Assembly (NCBI GenBank): GCA_011389745.1
Contig: JAABTQ010000032.1
Location: 1 to 40,019 of the forward strand
Origin: Desulfobacteraceae bacterium
GTDB lineage: Bacteria; Desulfobacterota; Desulfobacteria; Desulfobacterales; SKZT01
Reading direction: 5' to 3'
Length of the DNA: 40,019 bases
The first letter of the stretch is position 1. The number at the start of each line of letters is the position of its first letter. The notes under the pieces are model-generated. The model was not told where the DNA came from. It saw nothing but the letters and a program-made list of their open reading frames with translations, and ran no database searches. This document shows positions 16,124 through 25,700 of the stretch, in pieces. Both the position numbers and the translations under genes were made by a program.

Positions 16124-16936
16124 ATGAAAAAAGTTGGAATAAGATTTAAATCGGCTGGAAAAGTTTATGACTTTGACAGCGGTGCATTCGTTTTAAACGT
16201 TGGAGATTATGTTATCGTTGAAACAGAGCAGGGAATGAGTTTCGGATCAGTTGTCGTCCCTCCGGAACCCTATGATGATTCAAGCCTGGAAAAACCTTTT
16301 AAAAAAGTCTATCGGCTGGCTACTGCAAAAGATTTCGAGGAAATTGAAAAAAATAAAGAAAGAGAAAACATCGCTTATGCTTTCTGTTTGGAGTGTATCA
16401 GGGACCTAAAGCTTGAGATGAACCTATTCAGCGTTGAGAGCACTTTTGATGGAATCAAGTTGACTTTTTTCTTTACTGCTGATGGACGAATCGATTTTCG
16501 CCAACTGGTGAAAATGCTGGTCAGAGAGCTTGGATGCCGTATTGAAATGCGTCAGGTAGGAATCCGGAATCAGACAAAGATGACTGGCGGACTGGGGCGA
16601 TGCGGACGAAGGACTTGTTGCTCCACTTTTTTGGAAAAATTCGAACCCATTTCTATTCGCATGGCAAAGGAACAGGGCTTGTCACTTAACCCCACCAAAA
16701 TTTCAGGGCAGTGCGGACGATTAATGTGTTGTTTGACATTCGAAAATGAAACATACAGACTATTAAAAAAAGATTTTCCTAGTCCGGGAAAAACGGTTAC
16801 CACAAAACATGGCCAAGGAAAGGTAATTCGATTAAATCCCATATGCTCGCGACTTACTGTCCGTTTGGAAAGTGGCGCCGAGATGGAAATTCGGTTGGAT
16901 GAACTTTCGACAAAGCAGGAACAGGAGATACAATGA
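16124..16936 (+). CDS. ricT: RicT / PSP1-domain protein (YaaT homologue)
   Basis: A 270-residue PSP1-domain protein. The start ATG 16124 gives the typical MKKVGIRFKSAGKVYDFD opening. The C-terminal half holds two conserved cysteine clusters, GRCGRRTCCSTFLEKF and SGQCGRLMCCLTFENE, and a final KOW-like strand region with KTVTTKHGQGKVIRL. In Bacillus subtilis RicT (YaaT) works with RicA and RicF, binds Fe-S clusters and stimulates RNase Y mRNA maturation. In Gram-negative bacteria outside Firmicutes the partner set is unclear. The gene follows holB by 4 bp, and its last four bases overlap the metG start (ATGA), so the three genes are one translationally coupled unit. Confidence 0.93.
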   Translation: MKKVGIRFKSAGKVYDFDSGAFVLNVGDYVIVETEQGMSFGSVVVPPEPYDDSSLEKPFKKVYRLATAKDFEEIEKNKERENIAYAFCLECIRDLKLEMNLFSVESTFDGIKLTFFFTADGRIDFRQLVKMLVRELGCRIEMRQVGIRNQTKMTGGLGRCGRRTCCSTFLEKFEPISIRMAKEQGLSLNPTKISGQCGRLMCCLTFENETYRLLKKDFPSPGKTVTTKHGQGKVIRLNPICSRLTVRLESGAEMEIRLDELSTKQEQEIQ

Positions 16937-18852
16937 TCGAACCTTTATATATAACTACTCCGATTTATTATGTAAACGACAGGCCGCATTTGGGGCATGC
17001 CTATACTACTATCGTCACGGATGTCATTTCCCGGTTCGCTAGAATGAAAAAACAGGAGTGTTTCTTTCTCACCGGAACCGATGAACACGGGGACAAAATC
17101 GTAAGAGCTGCCAAAAAGGAAAATCTTAGCCCCAGAGAATATGTAGAAAAGATCAGTTCGCTTTTTAAAAATTTATGGCCTGAACTCAATATCGAAAACT
17201 CCTATTTTGTGCGTACCACCGATCAATCTCATGTTGAAGTCGTTGAAAATATACTTCGGAAAATTTATGATTCGGGAGACATTTATTTTGCTGAATACGA
17301 AGGGCAATATTGCTTTGGTTGCGAGCGATTTTATTCGGAGCGTGAGCTTGTTGACGGCAAATGTCCGGATCATGGCACCGCACCGGAAGTGATCAAGGAG
17401 TCCAATTATTTTTTTAAAATGAGCAAATATCAACAATGGCTTCTGGACCATATTGAAAAAAATCCGGATTTTATCCGCCCTGAACGTTACAAGAATGAAG
17501 TGCTCTCTTTTTTGCGAGAACCTCTTGAAGATCTTTGTATTTCCAGACCAAAATCCCGTCTTAAGTGGGGTATAACCTTACCTTTTGATGAAGATTATGT
17601 CACTTATGTCTGGTTTGATGCACTATTAAATTATGTTTCCGCGCTTGAATATCCTGACGGGGAGACGTATAAAAAATTTTGGCCTCATGTACAGCATATT
17701 GTGGCAAAAGATATCCTGAAACCTCATGGGATTTACTGGCCGACCATGTTAAAATCAGCCGGCATACCGCTTTATAAACACCTGAATGTTCATGGTTTTT
17801 GGAATGTGGATCATAGCAAAATGTCCAAAAGCATCGGCAATGTGGTGGAGCCGTTACAAATGAAAAATATTTACGGCACGGATGCTTTCAGGTTTTTTCT
17901 GATACGGGATATGGTATTTGGTCTGGATTCGGACTACAGCGAGGAGGCTATGGTACAGCGCATTAATTCGGACCTGGCCAATGATTTGGGTAATCTTTTT
18001 TCCAGGGTGATCGCTATGGTACATAAGTATTTCAAAGCTGTTGTACCTAATGTGGACTTATCTTTGGAAAAAGAGATGGAACTAGGTCTGAAAGAAGACG
18101 CTTTTAACGCAGTTTCATGTTTTGAATCATCTATGGAAAACTTTTCTTTCCACAAAGCAATGATAGCAGTTTGGGAATTTATCAACAGGATGAACAAATA
18201 TGTTGATGTCACCGCCCCGTGGATATTGGCTAAACAGAAATCGACGCGAAAGCAGTTGGAAGCCGTCATTTTTAACCTTTTGGAGGGACTGAGAATTGTA
18301 TCAGGGCTCATTTATCCGGTGATGCCGGACACAGCCAAAACCATGCAGAAGCATTTAGGTTTAGACCCTGAGACCCCTTTTTATACCCTTGATCTTTTAC
18401 GCTCCTGGAATACCATAGTACCTGAAACGAAACTTCCAAAGGGAATTAGCTTGTTTCCTAGAATCGACTTTGAAAAAATTCAAAAAGAGCGCGCCGATAT
18501 TGCTGCCTCAGTCCTGGCAGAAGAAAAACTCCCTGATATTACTTTGGAAGATCTTTCCAGGGTAGACCTTAGGGCTGCCACAGTTATTAAAGCGGAAATA
18601 ATTCCCAGGGCAAAAAAGCTTCTCAAGCTTGAAGTGGATATAGGAGAAGTAAGAACCATCGTAGCCGGAATTGCCAATGATTATAAACCTGAAGATCTGG
18701 TGGGCAAACAGGTAATTGTTATAGCCAATTTAAAACCGGCTAAACTTATGGGCATTTTGTCAAACGGGATGTTACTGGCTGCCGTTGAGGATGGTAAGAG
18801 TTCGGTAGCAACTTTGGACAGAGAAGTTAAACCCGGAACGTCACTTCGATAA
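16933..18852 (+). CDS. metG: Methionyl-tRNA synthetase
   Basis: A 639-residue class I aminoacyl-tRNA synthetase that charges tRNA-Met. The HIGH-type motif is seen as PHLGHAY near residue 18, and a zinc knuckle as YCFGCERFY with KCPDH. KMSKS lies at residues 296-300 within HSKMSKSIGNV. An all-helical anticodon-binding domain follows. From about residue 536 to the end there is a fused tRNA-binding/dimerisation domain (EMAP II type: VDLRAATVIKAE, KLLKLEVDIG, VGKQVIVIANLKP, GMLLAA). The full set is complete. It overlaps ricT by 4 bp and is followed 21 bp later by the PBP-like gene. Confidence 0.97.
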   Translation: MIEPLYITTPIYYVNDRPHLGHAYTTIVTDVISRFARMKKQECFFLTGTDEHGDKIVRAAKKENLSPREYVEKISSLFKNLWPELNIENSYFVRTTDQSHVEVVENILRKIYDSGDIYFAEYEGQYCFGCERFYSERELVDGKCPDHGTAPEVIKESNYFFKMSKYQQWLLDHIEKNPDFIRPERYKNEVLSFLREPLEDLCISRPKSRLKWGITLPFDEDYVTYVWFDALLNYVSALEYPDGETYKKFWPHVQHIVAKDILKPHGIYWPTMLKSAGIPLYKHLNVHGFWNVDHSKMSKSIGNVVEPLQMKNIYGTDAFRFFLIRDMVFGLDSDYSEEAMVQRINSDLANDLGNLFSRVIAMVHKYFKAVVPNVDLSLEKEMELGLKEDAFNAVSCFESSMENFSFHKAMIAVWEFINRMNKYVDVTAPWILAKQKSTRKQLEAVIFNLLEGLRIVSGLIYPVMPDTAKTMQKHLGLDPETPFYTLDLLRSWNTIVPETKLPKGISLFPRIDFEKIQKERADIAASVLAEEKLPDITLEDLSRVDLRAATVIKAEIIPRAKKLLKLEVDIGEVRTIVAGIANDYKPEDLVGKQVIVIANLKPAKLMGILSNGMLLAAVEDGKSSVATLDREVKPGTSLR

Positions 18853-18873
18853 CAATAGGTTTTTACATATCTC

Positions 18874-20337
18874 ATGAGTCTGATGAACAAAAATCAAGGG
18901 AAATATCCTCTTCCGGGACATATTGATATCCCGATATCTGTTCGTTTTAATCATAGCTGGCGCACCTATCAAAAGAGACTTCAGAGGAAGAACCAGCGAA
19001 AAAGCAGGGGAAAAAAGTTTTTAGGAATAATTTTAGCTATTTCTGTCATGGTATTTATTCTGTACGGTATCAGTACAAAGATCGGCGATTTATCCAAAGA
19101 ACACTCAACAAAGAAAAAAGAATCTAATGTACCGTCAGCTAAATTCATGCAGGAACATTTTGCCGGAAAAAAAGCCGTTCAAAAGTTATTGGAGGGACAT
19201 TCTTTTCTGAATCTGGATAAAAAACTTTTTCCGGTTATGGTTGGAGAAACCCGACTTTGGGTGGATACGACTTTGGATATGGATTTGCAGCAATATCTGT
19301 TAAAGATTATGAATGTTTCACATGCACGTTATATCGGCATTGTGGTCATGGAACCTGAAAGCGGTAAAATTCGCGCCATGGTCGGATATGACAAGCACGA
19401 TGATACAAATAATCCCTGTCTGAAAAGCTGTTTTCCCGCCGCAAGTATTTTTAAAATCGTAACGGCGGCAGGGGCCATCGAAAAACTCGGCATGAAAAAA
19501 GACTCCCCCCTTGTTTATAACGGTGGAAAATATACGCTTTATAAGTCTCAATTAAATGAACAGCAAAATAAATACTCTCATACGGTAACTTTCCAAAAAT
19601 CTTTTGCGGAATCAATCAATCCGATATTTGGTAAACTTGGAATATTCAAACTCAAAAAAGATTTTTTAATTTCTTATGCCGATGCTTTCGGATTCAATCA
19701 AGAGATTGACTTTGAATTACCATTACAGCCAAGCCATATTACAGTGTCTGATGAGCCTTACAATTGGGCTGAGCTGGCATCCGGCTTCAATCGAGAGACT
19801 TCTTTATCGCCTCTTCATGCCGCACTGATGATCTCTGCTGTATTAAACAATGGAAAAATACCCGAACCGGTGCTTATTGAACAAATATTCAGTGAAAATG
19901 GACAAAAACTTTATGGGAGTCATCCAGGAATGATCCAAAAAGCTGTTAAGGCTGAAACCACAGAGGTGATCCGTCAGCTGATGGAGGCTACCATAAGCTC
20001 AGGTACCAGCCGAAGAGCTTTTCAGGGTTACACAAAAGACCAGACTCTTTCCAAGCTTCAGATTGGCGGTAAAACAGGCTCTATTGATAATAAATCCCGT
20101 GATGCCCGTGTAGATTGGTTTGTTGGATTTGCCGAGGAAAAAGACGGTCGTGAAAAGATTGCTGTGTCCGTTGTGGTTGCTCATCAGGAATACATCGGTG
20201 TTCGAGCAGGTACCTATGCCCGGATGGGTATAACGTATCATTTTAAAAATTACTTTGCTCAAAAGGAAAAAATGAAGGAGCGGGCTTTAGATGATACGCT
20301 TGGGTTTAGGCAGGATTGTGATGAAAAATGTTCATAA
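18874..20337 (+). CDS. Small penicillin-binding protein, transpeptidase domain only
   Basis: A 487-residue membrane-anchored serine transpeptidase. A basic cytoplasmic N-terminus (to about 47) is followed by one membrane helix (about 48-65). The catalytic domain has the serine motif SIFK at 191-194, SIN at 247-249 and KTG at 400-402. Before the catalytic domain there are only about 120 residues, so the usual class B dimerisation module or class A glycosyltransferase is missing. Candidates are a divergent PBP2/FtsI-like enzyme, a carboxypeptidase, or a BlaR/MecR-type penicillin-binding domain; regulator partners are not seen. It lies just after metG and 48 bp before kdnA, and may share transcripts with either. 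Confidence 0.86.
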   Translation: MSLMNKNQGKYPLPGHIDIPISVRFNHSWRTYQKRLQRKNQRKSRGKKFLGIILAISVMVFILYGISTKIGDLSKEHSTKKKESNVPSAKFMQEHFAGKKAVQKLLEGHSFLNLDKKLFPVMVGETRLWVDTTLDMDLQQYLLKIMNVSHARYIGIVVMEPESGKIRAMVGYDKHDDTNNPCLKSCFPAASIFKIVTAAGAIEKLGMKKDSPLVYNGGKYTLYKSQLNEQQNKYSHTVTFQKSFAESINPIFGKLGIFKLKKDFLISYADAFGFNQEIDFELPLQPSHITVSDEPYNWAELASGFNRETSLSPLHAALMISAVLNNGKIPEPVLIEQIFSENGQKLYGSHPGMIQKAVKAETTEVIRQLMEATISSGTSRRAFQGYTKDQTLSKLQIGGKTGSIDNKSRDARVDWFVGFAEEKDGREKIAVSVVVAHQEYIGVRAGTYARMGITYHFKNYFAQKEKMKERALDDTLGFRQDCDEKCS

Positions 20338-20385
20338 AAAGGAAAAAGTTCACCAGATCTTTAACTCCTAATAAAGAGGTTTCCT

Positions 20386-21576
20386 ATGCCGGGTTTTGAA
20401 ATATTTTCAGATGAGGAACGAAAAGAGGTAAACGATGTTCTCAAAACAGGTGTCCTTTTCCGTTATGGTTTTGAGCAGGCCCGAAAAGGACACTGGAAAG
20501 CCAAAAGTTTTGAAAAAGAATTTGCAGAGCGAATCGCTGTAAAATATTGTCATCTGTGTTCAAGTGGAACTGCCGCATTGACCATCGCATTGGCTGCCTG
20601 CGGTATTGGTGCCGGTGATGAGGTCATCGTTCCGCCATTTACCTTTATTGCTACCATAGAGGCACTGCTTAACGCGGGTGCCGTACCGGTATTTTCGGAA
20701 ATCGATGAAACCCTTTGTCTGGATCCATCTGTATTGGAAAATGTTATCACACCGAGAACCCGTGCGGTCTTGCCGGTTCATATGTGTGGTTCCATGGCGA
20801 GAATCGATTCCATCAAGGTATTTTGCGATAAAAATGGTCTGGTTCTCATGGAAGATGCCTGCCAGTCCGTTGGGTCAAGCTATAAAGGAAAAGCCCTGGG
20901 CACTTTCGGTAGAATGGGGTGTTTTTCTTTTGATCCGGTAAAAACCATTACGTGCGGTGAAGGTGGTGCGGTTGTCACCAACAATGAAAACTTGTATCGA
21001 ATCGCTGAAGCTTTTTCAGATCACGGCCATGATCATATCGGAGATGATCGTGGTTTGGAGGGGCACTCCATTATCGGAGCAAATTACCGGATCAGTGAAC
21101 TCAATGCTGCCATAGGCCTTGCTCAGCTAAAAAAGCTTGATAGCATTCTGGAAAAACAACGAGCCCATAAAAAGGTTCTAAAAGATGCTTTAACCTGCTG
21201 CACAAAAATTTCTTTCCGGGAAATTCCAGATCCGGAAGGGGACTCCGCCACCTTTTTATCTTTTTTCCTTCCGGATGAACATATGACTAGAAAAGCCGCA
21301 GACCTTCTGGCTAAAGAAGGCGTGGACGGCTGTTTCTATTGGTATGATAACAACTGGCACTACATCCGACAGTGGGATCATCTTAAAAATCTCTCTTTTG
21401 CTTCTAAACCACCCATTATGCTTTCAGATAATTGCCCTGATTATTCCAAAGTGTTTTTACCCCGCTCGGATGAAATCATGGGGCGAAACATCTCAATGCT
21501 GATCAAACTTTCCTGGGGTGAAAAAGAGGTTGATCTGCGTGGACAAAAGATGGTTCGTGTGCTTAATTCCCTTTAG
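20386..21576 (+). CDS. kdnA: 8-amino-3,8-dideoxy-manno-octulosonate transaminase KdnA
   Basis: A 396-residue PLP-dependent DegT/DnrJ/EryC1-family sugar aminotransferase. The PLP lysine is K186 in PVKTITCGEGGAVVT, and EDACQSVGSSYKGKALG precedes it. The opening MPGFEIFSDEERKEV, the HMCGSMAR block, SDHGHDHIG and GCFYWYDNNWHY match my recollection of Shewanella KdnA, and the next gene is a KdnB-type oxidase. Together KdnB oxidises the C8 hydroxyl of Kdo and KdnA transaminates the aldehyde with glutamate, giving Kdo8N for the LPS inner core. A GAGG ribosome site lies 6 bases before the ATG. Other DegT enzymes make other amino sugars; the pairing with KdnB makes this assignment stronger. Confidence 0.88.
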   Translation: MPGFEIFSDEERKEVNDVLKTGVLFRYGFEQARKGHWKAKSFEKEFAERIAVKYCHLCSSGTAALTIALAACGIGAGDEVIVPPFTFIATIEALLNAGAVPVFSEIDETLCLDPSVLENVITPRTRAVLPVHMCGSMARIDSIKVFCDKNGLVLMEDACQSVGSSYKGKALGTFGRMGCFSFDPVKTITCGEGGAVVTNNENLYRIAEAFSDHGHDHIGDDRGLEGHSIIGANYRISELNAAIGLAQLKKLDSILEKQRAHKKVLKDALTCCTKISFREIPDPEGDSATFLSFFLPDEHMTRKAADLLAKEGVDGCFYWYDNNWHYIRQWDHLKNLSFASKPPIMLSDNCPDYSKVFLPRSDEIMGRNISMLIKLSWGEKEVDLRGQKMVRVLNSL

Positions 21577-21638
21577 ATTCCATCATTCCGTTAATTACAT
21601 CTCCCCATTAATGTTGGGGTGTCAAATGAGGAAAAAGC

Positions 21639-22718
21639 ATGTTTCGTAATTTCAAAATGGTGTCGAGAGTGATTTTTGGCCAGGGATGTTTCCGTCAACT
21701 TGGAGACATTTTGCAAGCACTAAGAACACTAAATGGGTCTTTTATGGTATTTATGGTGGATGACGTTTTCAATTCATCAGAACTTGTCCCAAAAATTCCT
21801 TTTGACGACGGGGACTTGATGCTTTGGGTCAATGTCGACAAAGAACCCACCACAGAATATGTAGACACACTAACCGATAAAGTTCGTTCTTTTTCCCCAA
21901 ATCCTCCGGCCGGAATCATCGGAATCGGGGGAGGAAGCACCATGGACCTGGCAAAGGCGGTGTCTTTGATGGTAACCAACAAGGGATCTTCTGCGAACTA
22001 CCAGGGATGGGACATTGTCAAAAATCCGGGCATTTATCATGCCGGAATTCCAACATTATCCGGAACCGGTGCTGAAGTTTCAAGGACTACGGTACTTTGC
22101 GGTCCCGATAAAAAGCTTGGAATCAACTCCGATCATACTGTTTTTGATCAAATCGTTTTAGATCCTGAGCTTATTCTGGATGCACCGGCCCAACAACGAT
22201 TCTACACGGGTATGGATTGCTATATCCATTGCATAGAATCTTTATCCGGCACATTTTTAAATGCATTTAGTAAATCCTATGGGGAAAAGGCTCTTCAATT
22301 GTGTCGGGAAGTTTTTATTAAAGATGGCCCTAAACGCGGCCTTGAAAGCGAGGAAAACCTTATGATGGCATCATACTGTGGTGGTATGAGTATTGCATAT
22401 TCTCAGGTGGGGATATGTCATGCATTATCCTATGGGTTGTCATTTGTTCTGGGAATTCACCATGGAGTCGGTAATTGCATCGCTTTTAATGTCCTGGATG
22501 AATACTACCCGGAAGGTGTCGATGAATTTCGTAAGATGATGGATATCAATCAAATACAGCTTCCTAAAAATGTGGCAGCAGAAGTCGAAACGGAAAGTCT
22601 CGAAAGAATGATCAATGTTTCGCTTGTGCTGGAGCCGCTTTGGGAAAACGCTCTGGGAAAAAAATGGAAAGCCATGATGACCCGGGCAAAAATTAAGGAA
22701 CTCTACCAAAGGATGTAG
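21639..22718 (+). CDS. kdnB: 3-deoxy-manno-octulosonate 8-oxidase KdnB (iron-containing alcohol dehydrogenase family)
   Basis: A 359-residue group III iron-dependent alcohol dehydrogenase. The nucleotide-binding glycine motif is GIGGGSTMDLAKAV, followed by PTLSGTGAEVSRT. Metal ligands are expected in GMDCYIHCIES (Asp and His) and in the SYGLSFVLGIHHGVGN region (His residues). In Shewanella oneidensis KdnB oxidises the 8-hydroxyl of Kdo before KdnA adds the amine, and the order kdnA-kdnB here is consistent. A GAGGA ribosome site is 7 bases before the ATG. The 62-bp gap from kdnA has only a short AATG-rich sequence. The 1262-residue GlmS-like gene follows after 4 bp, so the three are likely one operon. 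The CMP-Kdo8N synthetase that would be needed downstream is not in this window. Confidence 0.87.
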   Translation: MFRNFKMVSRVIFGQGCFRQLGDILQALRTLNGSFMVFMVDDVFNSSELVPKIPFDDGDLMLWVNVDKEPTTEYVDTLTDKVRSFSPNPPAGIIGIGGGSTMDLAKAVSLMVTNKGSSANYQGWDIVKNPGIYHAGIPTLSGTGAEVSRTTVLCGPDKKLGINSDHTVFDQIVLDPELILDAPAQQRFYTGMDCYIHCIESLSGTFLNAFSKSYGEKALQLCREVFIKDGPKRGLESEENLMMASYCGGMSIAYSQVGICHALSYGLSFVLGIHHGVGNCIAFNVLDEYYPEGVDEFRKMMDINQIQLPKNVAAEVETESLERMINVSLVLEPLWENALGKKWKAMMTRAKIKELYQRM

Positions 22719-22722
22719 TCAA

Positions 22723-25700
22723 ATGCAGATGGCTTTTAACTTTCGCTTTATGATACTTTTTTTTCTTAAAAATTTTTTCCGTGGTTTTTTAAATCTGCTA
22801 AGATCAGATATTTATCTGGGAAAAGACCCTGAGAGTATACCTCAAGGAAGCATCGTGGTTTTCCCATACCTGGCAAATACCATGAATTGCGGACTTGCCG
22901 GAATTGTAGCCTTGAAATTGAAAGAAACACCGCACAATCCGATCCATGTCAACATGCTTGACCAAATGGTTGATAAAACAACATCAAGGCTGTTTGATCT
23001 ATGTCGTCAGGATTCTCTCTCCCTGTCAGAACATTATTTGGGGGGAGAAGATCATATGGGGCAACTTTTGGCGTTAGTTCGCAGCTGGAAAGTGTCCAAT
23101 GCGTTTTACCAGATTTATAACAGTGATGAAATTCAGAATAGAATATTTTCCAATGCTGCACGTTTAGCTGAAATGAGTGAACGGGAAAAAAAATGCTTAT
23201 CTGATCACATGGGATATCTCGGATCGAAAGATGTTGAAATCATGGTTGAAAGAATCGAAAAAGCCAAAGATGTGGCCTGGATTCTTCATTGGGAAATTCT
23301 CGGTAACGTGAAAAAAGTACGGAATCTTATGTCAAATCATGACAACGAACCGGGGCTGAACCGCCTTAAAGTATATAAAATGATAAATTCGGTTCTAAAC
23401 AGCCTGGATCGTCTGGAAGTCCGGGGAAGGGATTCCGCGGGAATATCTTTGATGTTTGTACTAGATGGAAGCGAGTATGAAAAATTTCAGGACGCTTTAT
23501 CGTCCGCAAAAAAATCTGACACTCTTTTGACTCAATTTAATCAACGCATTGGCAGGGATGTTCTTTTAAACAGAGATATAAGCTTGAGGAAAACAACAAA
23601 CCGCAAAGGCCTTCCTCAAACAGGACTCATCTTCACTTATAAAATCGCTTCGGAGATCGGAAGCCTTGGGGACAATATTGAGTTTTTAAGAAAGGAGATC
23701 ACCAACGATTCGATCTTAAATCTTCTAACATCTTTTTCTCATATGCATCATACGGTTTCAGCCCACACCAGGTGGGCTTCCGTAGGTGCCATTACCGAAG
23801 CCAATTGCCACCCGACAGACAACAAGTTTGTGATCACAGCTACCCAGGAATCCGGAATCATACACGCCTGCTTAAACGGTGATATCGACAACTATCACGA
23901 ACTAAAAGCTGAGTATGAGAGAAACGGAGGCAGAATTCATGACGATATAACGACCGATACCAAGATTATTCCCCTTCAGATCGAAAAATATATCTGCCAG
24001 GGTTATGATGTGCAAGAGGCCTTTCGAATGGCTGTTAACGATTTTAAAGGCTCACACGCCATTTCTATTCATACGGATATCGCGCCGGGAAAAATTTTTC
24101 TTTCTCAGAAGGGAAGCGGACAAGCCATTTTTGTGGGGTTGGCAGAAGATCATTATATGCCTGCCTCGGAGGTTTATGGCTTTGTGGAGGAAACCCAGGA
24201 TTATATCAAGCTTGACGGTGAAAAAAGCGTGGATGGAAAAAAAGTACGGGATCATGGTCAGATTTTTATCATAGATCGGGATTCCAGGGGTGGTCTTGAT
24301 GGTATCCGTGCCATGTTTTACGATGGCACCCCAATTAGCCTGACAACCAAAGACATCAAGCATACGGAAATTACCTCCAGGGATATCGACCGTCAGGATT
24401 TTTCTCATTATTTCCTAAAAGAAATTTCCGAATCTCCGGATTCGGTGGAAAAAACTCTTCTGAATCGTTGGAAAATTAGCAATGATGACAATACCAAATT
24501 CAAGGTTGTTCTTGATGAACAGGTTTTTCCCGAAAACCTCAAATCAGCATTTATTGAAAATCGGATCAGACGAATTTTAGTTGTTGGTCAGGGCACGGCC
24601 GGTATTGCAGCGATAGCCTGTGGGGACATCATTGACCATTATCTTGATGACCCACACATTCAGATAAGGGCCATGAAAGCCTCGGAACTGAGCGGTTTTA
24701 AACTTCCTGAATTCCAAGGCACTGAAACAATGGCTGATACATTGGTCATTGCAATAACCCAGTCCGGTACTACCACAGATACCAATCGGACTGTTGACAT
24801 GGTCCGTGAACGAGGTGCGCACACCATTGCCATTGTAAACCGAAGGGACTCAGATGTTACGTTCAAGGTAGATGGTGTCATGTATACGAGTAATGGCCGG
24901 GACCTGGAGATGTCAGTGGCTTCCACAAAAGCTTTTTACTCACAAATTGTGGCAGGAGTCCTTCTTGGGCTTTTTATGGCCGGATTAAAAAAACGAAGAT
25001 CTGCCGAATTTATTACTGATGAAGTCAGGCAGCTTCTGCAAATTCCAGGGCATATGCGCAAAGTTCTTGCAATGAAAGATAAAATCAGGGAATCCGCCAA
25101 ACGTCTGGCTGTCACAAAAACATACTGGGCTGTTGTTGGAAGTGGTCCTAACAAGGCATCCTCCGATGAGATTCGGATCAAACTCAGTGAACTTTGTTAT
25201 AAAACCATTTCCACAGACAGTGTGGAAGACAAAAAACATATCGACCTTTCTTCGGAGCCCCTCATCCTGGTGTGTGCCGCAGGAGCCGGTGACGGCGTAA
25301 TTGGCGACCTTATCAAGGATACGGCCATCTTCAAAGCCCATAAGGCTTCACCTGTGGTGATCGCCAATGAAGGTGAAAACCGTTTTGATGCCAATGCTGA
25401 AGATGTTTTTCATGTACCCAGGGTCCGTGAACATCTTGCCCCTATCTTAAATACCCTGGTCGGACATCTGTGGGGATATTATGCGGCACTTTCCATAAAT
25501 GATGTTTCCAAATTTCTGGATGTCTTTCGCGAAAACATTCAAAAGACAATTGAAAAATTTTCTGAAAAAGGGATGGATCTCTATGAGGTCATATTGGAAA
25601 AATCTTTCAGAGAAAAAATTGGAAAATTCAATCTTGAATTCAGAAGGCAAATGGCCGACAACAGGTTTCCCACAGGTATGGGTTTAAAGGCGGCTTCGGA

